Assembly (NCBI RefSeq): GCF_020037025.1
Contig: NZ_JAIQLH010000141.1
Span: 1-36,920 of the forward strand
Source of the DNA: Streptomyces huiliensis
Lineage (GTDB): Bacteria > Actinomycetota > Actinomycetes > Streptomycetales > Streptomycetaceae
Length of the DNA stretch: 36,920 bases
Direction of reading: 5' to 3'
A model generated the notes under the pieces. It was not told the origin of the DNA, searched no databases, and saw only the letters and a program-made list of their open reading frames with translations. A program made the position numbers and the translations under genes. Shown here piece after piece: positions 31,030-36,920 of the stretch (positions are counted from its first letter, which is position 1; every line of letters starts with the position of its first letter).

Positions 31030-34000
31030 ATGACCGCCACCCGTACCACCGGCCGCGTCCCCGTCGCCGTCGTCGGCCTCGGCGCCCTGCTCCCCGACGC
31101 CCGTGACGTCGAGCAGAGCTGGCGCCTCGTCCTCGGCCGCCGCGACCTGATCACCCGCGTCCCGGCGACCCGCTGGCGGGTGGAGGACCACTACGACCCG
31201 GTCCCCGGCACCCCCGACAAGGTGTACGTCGACCGCGGCGCCTTCCTGCCCGAGGTCGACTTCGACCCACTCGCCCACGGCATCCCGCCGTCGGCCCTCG
31301 CCTCCACCGACAGCGCCCAGCTGCTCGCCCTGCTCGTCGCCGGCCAGGTGCTGCGCGACGCCGCCGCCGGCCGCGGCCCGGACGCCCTCGACCGGGACCG
31401 CGCCTCCGTCATCCTCGGCACCGGCGCCCTGGAACTGCTCACCCAGGGCGGCCACCGCACCCAGCGGCCCGTCTGGCTCGAAGCGCTGCGCGAGGGCGGC
31501 ATCGACGAGGAGACGGCCCGGACGCTGTGCGACCGCATCGCCGCCCACTACCCCGAGCCCGACGAGGACAGCTTCCCCGGCGGCCTCGGCAACATCGTCG
31601 CCGGGCGCATCGCCAACCGCTTCGACCTGCACGGCACCAACCACACCACCGACGCCGCCTGCGCCAGCTCCCTCGCCGCCCTCTCCACCGCCCTCGACGA
31701 ACTCTCCCTCGGCCGCTCCGACCTGGTGATCACCGGGGGCGTGGACACCTCCAACGGCATCGGCACCTTCCGCTGCTTCACCACCACCCCCGCCCTCTCC
31801 CCCACCGGCGACTGCCGCCCCTTCTCCGCCGACGCGGACGGCACCATGCTCGGCGAGGCCCTCGCCATGTTCGCGCTCCGGCGCCTCGACGACGCCCTGC
31901 GCGACGGCGACCGGGTCTACGCCGTCATCCGGGGCATGGGCGGCTCCTCCGACGGCCGCGGCACCGCCATCTACGCCCCGCTGCCCGAGGGCCAGGCCCG
32001 CGCCCTGCGCCGCGCCTACGCGGAGGCCGGCTACGGGCCCGCCACCGTCGGACTCGTCGAGGCCCACGGCACCGGCACCCGCGCGGGCGACCACGCCGAG
32101 TTCGCCGCCCTGCGCGAGATCTACCACGAGGACCGGCCCGACGCCGTCCAGTGGTGCGCCCTCGGGTCCGTCAAGTCCCAGATCGGGCACACGAAGTGCG
32201 CCGCGGGCGCGGTCGGGCTGCTCAAGGCCGTCCTCGCGCTGCACCACAAGGTGCTGCCGCCCACCCTCAAGGCCGGCCGGCCCCACCCCGGCCTCGCCAT
32301 CGACAGCAGCCCCTTCTACCTCAACACCGAGGCGCGGCCCTGGATCCGCCCCGCCGGCCACCCGCGCCGCGCGGCCGTCTCCAGCTTCGGGTTCGGCGGC
32401 AGCAACTTCCACGTCACCCTTGAGGAGCACGTCCCGCCGCCCGGCGCGGCCGTACCGCCCCGGGCCCGTACGGCGCCCACCGAGCTCGTCCTGCTCGGCG
32501 CCGCGACGCCCGAGGAGCTGCGCGAGCGCGTCGCGGCCCTGCGCGCCGAGGCCGAGGCCGGCCGCGCCGACGGAACGTTCCGCCTCGCCGACCTCGCCCG
32601 CCGCTGCCAGGAGGCGTTCCGCGCCGACGACCCGCTGCGGCTGGCCGTCATCGCCGAGGACGCCGCCGGGCTCGCCGACCGCCTCGCGCGGGCGGACGAG
32701 CGCCTCGGGGGCGGGGGTGGAGTCGGGGGCGGGGGCGAGGGCGGGGAGTCCTGGTCCGAGCCGGGTGCGCTCCACTTCGCCACCGGGCGGCCCGAGACCG
32801 GCCGGCTGGCCTTCCTCTTCCCGGGCCAGGGCTCCCAGTACGTCGGCATGGGCGCCGACCTCGCCGTCCACGAACCCGCCGCGCACGCCGCCTGGGACGC
32901 GGCGGCGGGACCCGACGACGAGGGGCGAGACCCGGACGGCGGGCGGGACCACGGTGACGGGCAGGACTACGGTGGGCAGGACCACGGTGACGGGCAGGAC
33001 CCGGGTGACAGGCGGCAGGGCCCCGGCGAACCGCCCCTGCACCGGGTCGTCTTCCCGCCGCCCGCGACGGACGACGCCACCCGCGCCGCCCAGCGGGCGC
33101 TGCTCACCGCCACCCGCTGGGCGCAGCCCGCCCTCGCCGCCCACAGCCTCGCCCTGCTCGCCGTCCTCGGCGAGGTCGGGCTGCGCCCCGACTGCACGGC
33201 CGGGCACAGCCTGGGCGAACTCACGGCCCTGCACGCGGCCGGCGCCTACGACGCGGCCACCCTCATGCGCCTGGCCCACCGCCGCGGCGAGCTCATGCGC
33301 GACGCGGCGGGCGGCGCCCCCGGCGGCATGCTCGCCGTCGCGGCGTCACCGGAGGAGACCGCCGACGCCCTCGCCGAGGCCGGCCTCGCCGACGTGTGGA
33401 TCGCCAACCGCAACGGCCCCCGGCAGACCGTGCTCTCCGGCACCGCCGAGGCCCTCGCGGCCGCCGCCGCCCGCTTCGCCGCCGCAGGGACGGACACCAC
33501 CGGACTGCCGGCGTCCGCCGCCTTCCACAGCCCGCTCGTCGGTGCGGCCCGCGAGCCCTTCGCCGCTGCGCTCGCGGACGCGTCCGTCGGCGCCCCCGGC
33601 CTGGAGGTGTGGTCCAACACCGACGCCGCCCCCTACCCGGCCGACCCGGCCCTGATCCGCGACCGCCTCGCCGGGCACCTCGTGAGCCCGGTCCGGTTCG
33701 CGGAGCAGGTCGAGGCCATGTACGCGGCCGGGGTCCGGGTCTTCGCCGAGGTCGGCGCGGGCAGCGTGCTGACGGGCCTGGTCGGACGGATCCTCGGTGA
33801 CCGCCCGCACCTGGCCGTCTCCTTCGACCACCGGGACCGGCACGGCGTGACGGCCCTTCAGGACGGCCTGGCCCGGCTCGCCGTCCACGGCGTCCCCCTG
33901 GACTTCGCCCCCTACTGGCGGCACTACACCCCGCCCGCGCAACCCGAGCCCGAGCAGGAGCGACGACCCACGATGACGGTGAAGATCGACGGCGGAAACC

Positions 34001-36920
34001 TCGGCAGGCCCCAACCGCGACGGGTGGACCTCGTCGCTACGGACGGCGGCCCTACGGATGGCGGCCCTACGGGCGGCGGTACTTCGGGCGGCGGTGCTCC
34101 GGGCCATACGGGTCCGGACCACGCTGGCGTGGGTCACGGTGCTGCGGACTACGGTGCTCCGGGCCTCCTTGTGCCGGGTCACGGCGCTTGGGCCCCCTCT
34201 GCTCCGGACAGCACGACCCCGGACCACGCTGCCCTGGACCAGGCTGCCCTGGACCAGGCTGCCTTGGACCGCGTCGTCCCAGGCCACGGTGGTTCGGACC
34301 ACGCTGCCGCGGGTCGCGTCGCCCCGGGCCACGGCGCCTTGGACCGTACGATTCCGGACCGCACCGCTTCGTACGCCGGCGCGCCGGACCAGGGTGCTCC
34401 GGGCCACGCCGCCCTGGGCCATACAGCCCCGGGCCACGCTGCCTTGGGCACCCCGTATCCGTCGGCACCATCTCCGGTCTCGGCCACCTCGCCCGCCCCG
34501 CCGGTCGCGCCCGGGGCCTGGGCCCAGCTCGTCGAAGAGGCCCAGCGGCAGACCGCCGAGGCGCACGCGGCGTACCAGCGGATGATGACGGAGAGCCATC
34601 TGGCGTTCCTGAAGGTCGCCGAGAGCTCGTTCGCCGCCCTGCTCGGCGCGCCGCCGGACGCGGAACACGCCCTCGCCGACGCCGTGACGCCGCCGGCCTC
34701 TTCGGCCCCGCTGTCCTCCGCGCCGCCCTGGCCGCTCCCCGAGCCGCCCGCGACGGCCGTCCCCGCGCCACCGGCCGCCATCGCACCCGCGGCACCCGCG
34801 CCGGCGCCGGCGCCACCGGCGCCGGAACCCGCCGCGCCCTCGCAGGACGTCGGGACGGTGCTGCTGTCCGTCGTGGCCGAACGCACCGGCTACCCGGTGG
34901 AGATGCTCGACCTCGACATGCGGCTCGAAGCCGACCTCGGCATCGACTCCATCAAGAAGGTGGAGATCCTCTCCTCGCTGCGTCGCAGGCTGGGCGCCCT
35001 GCCGCAGGGCGACCCGGCCGAGCTGGCCACCCTGCACACGCTCCGGCAGATCGTCGACAAACTCGTCGCGGCGGCCATGGGAGGCACAGAGGAAACGGCC
35101 GACGCCCCGCCCACTCCGGCACCCGCCCGGGCCGACGACGCGGCCGGCACCCCGCCCACTCCAGCGCCCACCCCAGCGCCCGCCCCGACCGGCGGCGCGA
35201 CCAGCGGCGCCACCAGCGGCGCGACCCCCACCATCACCGCCCAGGCCGACACCCCAGCCGACGACGCGACCCCCGCCCCACCCGACCGCCCCCTCCCCGT
35301 GCCCTCCGCCCGTACCGCCCGCCACGTCGTCCGCGCCGTGGCCGCGCCCCCCACGGGGCTGGCCATGGCGGGCCTGGCGGCTGACGGTCCGCTGGCCGTC
35401 GTCGACGGCGGGTCCGGGCTGGGCAAGCTCGTCGCCGAGCGGCTCGCCCGGGAGGGTGTCGCCGCGGACGCCGTGGCCGCCGCCGAGGAGATCCCCGGGG
35501 ACGCGTACGGCGTCCTGCTGCTCGGCGGGCTGCGGCAGGGCGCGGACGTGGATGTGGACGGGATGCTGGAGGCGCAGCGCGCCGCGTTCCGCGCCGCCCG
35601 GCTGATGGCGCCGCGGCTCGCCGAGCGCGGCGGGGTCCTGGTCACCGTCCAGGACACCGGCGGCGACTTCGGCCTGGGCGGCGGGCAGGGCCTGCGCGCC
35701 TGGTCCGGCGGGCTCGCGGCACTGGCGCGTACCGTGGCCCGGGAGTGCCCGGCCGCCGCCGTCAAGGCCGTCGACTGCGAGCGGACCGGCCGTACGCCGG
35801 AGGAGACCGCCGACGCCCTCGTGGCCGAACTCCTCACCGGCGGCCCCCTGTTGGACGTGGGCCTGCGCGGGGACGGCAGCCGGGTGACCCCGGCCGCCGT
35901 CCCCGCGCCCCTCGCCGAGGAGGCCGCCGACGGCACCCCGGTCCTCGGCCCCGACGACGTCGTCGTGGCCACCGGTGGCGCCCGCGGCGTGACGGCCGCC
36001 GCCCTGGTCGAGCTCGCCCGCGCCCACCGGCCCCGCATCGTCCTGATCGGGCGGACGGAACCGGACGAGGAGCCACCCGGCCTGCCGCCGGACGCCGACG
36101 AGGCCGAGCTGGTCCGCGCCCTCGCCGCCGGGCCCGGCGCGGACCTGCCCCCGGCCGCGCTCACCGAGCGGGCCCGGCGCGTCCTGGCCGGCCGCGAGGT
36201 CGCGGCGACACTGGCCGCCGTCGAGGAGGCCGGTTCCCCGGTCCGCTACGTCGCCGCCGACGTCCGCGACCCCGAGGCCGTGCGCGCCGCCCTCGACGCC
36301 GTCCGCGTCGAGTGGGGGCCGGTGACGGGTGTCGTCCACGGCGCGGGCGTCCTCGCCGACCGGTACCTCGCCGAGAAGACCGACGAGCAGTTCGACCACG
36401 TCTTCGGCACCAAGACCGACGGGCTGCGGGCCCTGTTGGACGCCACCGCCGGCGACCCGTTGCGCGTCGTCTGCCTCTTCTCCTCCGTGGCCGCCTGCCA
36501 CGGCAACGCGGGCCAGGCGGACTACGCCATGGCCAACGAGGTCCTCGACCAGGTGGCCGCCGCCGAGGCCGCCGCGCGGCCCGGCTGTCTGGTCCGCTCC
36601 CTCGCCTGGGGCCCCTGGGGCGGCGGCATGGTCACCCCGGCCCTCGCCGCGCACTTCGCGGCGGCCGGCGTCCCGCTGTTGTCCCTGGAGGCCGGCGCCC
36701 GCGCCTTCGTCCGCGAACTGGCCGCGCCCGGCCGCGACACGCGCGTGCTCCTCACCGCCGCCGGCCCCGACGGCGACGCGTACGGGACGCCCGCCGCCCT
36801 CCCGGCCATCCCGGCCCTCCGGCCCGCCCGCGTCCGGGCCACCGCGCGCAGCCACCCGTACCTCGCCCACCACGCCGTCGGCACCGCCCCCGTCCTGCCC
36901 ATGGCCCAGGCCCTGGAATG
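31030..36920 (+). CDS. PUFA-synthase/hgl-like type I synthase, KS-AT-ACP-KR-DH (partial)
   Basis: Starts at ATG 31030 behind ACGGAG and runs off the right edge after 1,963 codons. Domains in order: ketosynthase (about 5-465) with Cys211 in DAACASS, His346 in EAHGTGT and His387 in IGHTKC; acyltransferase (about 590-975) with Ser727 in GHSLGE, which a repeat-rich segment (about 630-665) interrupts; a repeat-rich linker (about 1005-1140); one acyl carrier protein with Ser1307 in LGIDSIKKVEI; an Ala/Pro linker; ketoreductase (about 1640-1930) with GGARGV at 1649-1654, Ser1818/1819 and Tyr1832; then the start of a hot-dog dehydratase with His1948 in HAVGTAPVLP. The KS-AT-ACP-KR order next to pfaD resembles PfaA and heterocyst-glycolipid HglE-type synthases, but PfaA usually has several tandem ACPs. 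It probably builds a long hydroxylated or unsaturated acyl chain. Confidence 0.94.
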   Translation, partial: MTATRTTGRVPVAVVGLGALLPDARDVEQSWRLVLGRRDLITRVPATRWRVEDHYDPVPGTPDKVYVDRGAFLPEVDFDPLAHGIPPSALASTDSAQLLALLVAGQVLRDAAAGRGPDALDRDRASVILGTGALELLTQGGHRTQRPVWLEALREGGIDEETARTLCDRIAAHYPEPDEDSFPGGLGNIVAGRIANRFDLHGTNHTTDAACASSLAALSTALDELSLGRSDLVITGGVDTSNGIGTFRCFTTTPALSPTGDCRPFSADADGTMLGEALAMFALRRLDDALRDGDRVYAVIRGMGGSSDGRGTAIYAPLPEGQARALRRAYAEAGYGPATVGLVEAHGTGTRAGDHAEFAALREIYHEDRPDAVQWCALGSVKSQIGHTKCAAGAVGLLKAVLALHHKVLPPTLKAGRPHPGLAIDSSPFYLNTEARPWIRPAGHPRRAAVSSFGFGGSNFHVTLEEHVPPPGAAVPPRARTAPTELVLLGAATPEELRERVAALRAEAEAGRADGTFRLADLARRCQEAFRADDPLRLAVIAEDAAGLADRLARADERLGGGGGVGGGGEGGESWSEPGALHFATGRPETGRLAFLFPGQGSQYVGMGADLAVHEPAAHAAWDAAAGPDDEGRDPDGGRDHGDGQDYGGQDHGDGQDPGDRRQGPGEPPLHRVVFPPPATDDATRAAQRALLTATRWAQPALAAHSLALLAVLGEVGLRPDCTAGHSLGELTALHAAGAYDAATLMRLAHRRGELMRDAAGGAPGGMLAVAASPEETADALAEAGLADVWIANRNGPRQTVLSGTAEALAAAAARFAAAGTDTTGLPASAAFHSPLVGAAREPFAAALADASVGAPGLEVWSNTDAAPYPADPALIRDRLAGHLVSPVRFAEQVEAMYAAGVRVFAEVGAGSVLTGLVGRILGDRPHLAVSFDHRDRHGVTALQDGLARLAVHGVPLDFAPYWRHYTPPAQPEPEQERRPTMTVKIDGGNLGRPQPRRVDLVATDGGPTDGGPTGGGTSGGGAPGHTGPDHAGVGHGAADYGAPGLLVPGHGAWAPSAPDSTTPDHAALDQAALDQAALDRVVPGHGGSDHAAAGRVAPGHGALDRTIPDRTASYAGAPDQGAPGHAALGHTAPGHAALGTPYPSAPSPVSATSPAPPVAPGAWAQLVEEAQRQTAEAHAAYQRMMTESHLAFLKVAESSFAALLGAPPDAEHALADAVTPPASSAPLSSAPPWPLPEPPATAVPAPPAAIAPAAPAPAPAPPAPEPAAPSQDVGTVLLSVVAERTGYPVEMLDLDMRLEADLGIDSIKKVEILSSLRRRLGALPQGDPAELATLHTLRQIVDKLVAAAMGGTEETADAPPTPAPARADDAAGTPPTPAPTPAPAPTGGATSGATSGATPTITAQADTPADDATPAPPDRPLPVPSARTARHVVRAVAAPPTGLAMAGLAADGPLAVVDGGSGLGKLVAERLAREGVAADAVAAAEEIPGDAYGVLLLGGLRQGADVDVDGMLEAQRAAFRAARLMAPRLAERGGVLVTVQDTGGDFGLGGGQGLRAWSGGLAALARTVARECPAAAVKAVDCERTGRTPEETADALVAELLTGGPLLDVGLRGDGSRVTPAAVPAPLAEEAADGTPVLGPDDVVVATGGARGVTAAALVELARAHRPRIVLIGRTEPDEEPPGLPPDADEAELVRALAAGPGADLPPAALTERARRVLAGREVAATLAAVEEAGSPVRYVAADVRDPEAVRAALDAVRVEWGPVTGVVHGAGVLADRYLAEKTDEQFDHVFGTKTDGLRALLDATAGDPLRVVCLFSSVAACHGNAGQADYAMANEVLDQVAAAEAAARPGCLVRSLAWGPWGGGMVTPALAAHFAAAGVPLLSLEAGARAFVRELAAPGRDTRVLLTAAGPDGDAYGTPAALPAIPALRPARVRATARSHPYLAHHAVGTAPVLPMAQALE
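32941..33009 (+). repeat. 18-bp coding repeat inserted in the AT domain
   Basis: Copies at 32941-32958, 32959-32973 (15 bp), 32974-32991 and 32992-33009 encode G-(R/Q)-D-(H/Y/P)-G-D hexapeptides. The charged Gly/Asp-rich stretch, with decayed flanks from about 32916 to 33030, interrupts the acyltransferase between the GQGSQYVGMGADLA motif and the segment leading to GHSLGE. The frame is kept throughout. Confidence 0.88.
34045..34443 (+). repeat. 15-bp-based coding repeat in the AT-ACP linker
   Basis: A linker of about 130 residues is built from pentapeptide-like units such as DGGPT, PGHAA and three successive copies of ALDQA/ALDRV (about 34227-34275). The codon pattern repeats in steps of 15 bp with substitutions. 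It lies between the acyltransferase and the single carrier protein, where PfaA proteins normally have a shorter linker and a carrier array. Confidence 0.85.

Noticed and set aside
29989..33279. Minus-strand open frame of about 1,096 codons opposite pfaD and the synthase
   Set aside because: Antisense to catalytic domains; Gly/Val/Glu-rich composition typical of shadow frames and no start signal.
33346..36873. Minus-strand open frame of about 1,175 codons opposite the synthase
   Set aside because: Same reasons: antisense to AT, ACP and KR motifs, with repeats that mirror the coding strand linker.

Overview
This is a high-GC actinobacterial window, very probably from Streptomyces. The supporting features are GTG and TTG start codons, the strong G/C bias at third positions, a PcaL-type enol-lactonase, a Pgl/BREX type 2 phage-defence locus and a large type I polyketide/fatty-acid synthase. 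It is best read as three blocks.

Block 1 (1-3618, minus strand, open at the left edge) is a 3-oxoadipate enol-lactonase-like alpha/beta hydrolase. After about 260 residues it continues as more than 940 residues of Ala/Pro/Gly/Ser-rich, internally repeated sequence that runs off the window. In Streptomyces this hydrolase type is often fused to 4-carboxymuconolactone decarboxylase (PcaL), so the repeats may be a giant inter-domain linker. About 800 bp without an intact gene follow (3619-4418), including a decayed IS110-like transposase remnant.

Block 2 (4419-26069) is a defence island. The six BREX type 2 genes are all present and look intact: pglW (kinase with NERD domain), pglX (adenine methyltransferase), pglY (ATPase), pglZ (alkaline-phosphatase fold), brxD (ATPase) and brxHI (Lhr-like helicase). 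Two minus-strand nuclease genes accompany them. One, with a PD-(D/E)XK signature, is divergent from pglW. The other, with an Mrr catalytic domain, sits between pglZ and brxD and splits the set into two transcription units. A hairpin with a TTCG loop separates pglZ from the convergent Mrr gene. pglW contains an in-frame TTA codon, which in Streptomyces implies dependence on the bldA tRNA. The middle of pglX has clearly lower GC than its ends, as expected for an exchanged target-recognition region.

Block 3 (26217-36920, open at the right edge) begins with a truncated TauD/TfdA-type dioxygenase remnant on the minus strand. A plus-strand lipid/polyketide cluster follows: a type III PLP-dependent decarboxylase, a thioester-reductase-like SDR, a PfaD-like enoyl reductase and a PUFA-synthase-like megasynthase (KS-AT-ACP-KR-DH...). 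The likely logic is iterative chain assembly by the synthase, enoyl reduction by the PfaD homologue, reductive handling of the acyl thioester by the SDR and a decarboxylated amine or amino-acyl unit from the PLP enzyme; the product cannot be deduced.

Short tandem repeats are unusually frequent in blocks 1 and 3, both inside coding linkers and in three successive gaps of the lipid cluster, each with a different unit. I saw none in the BREX genes.
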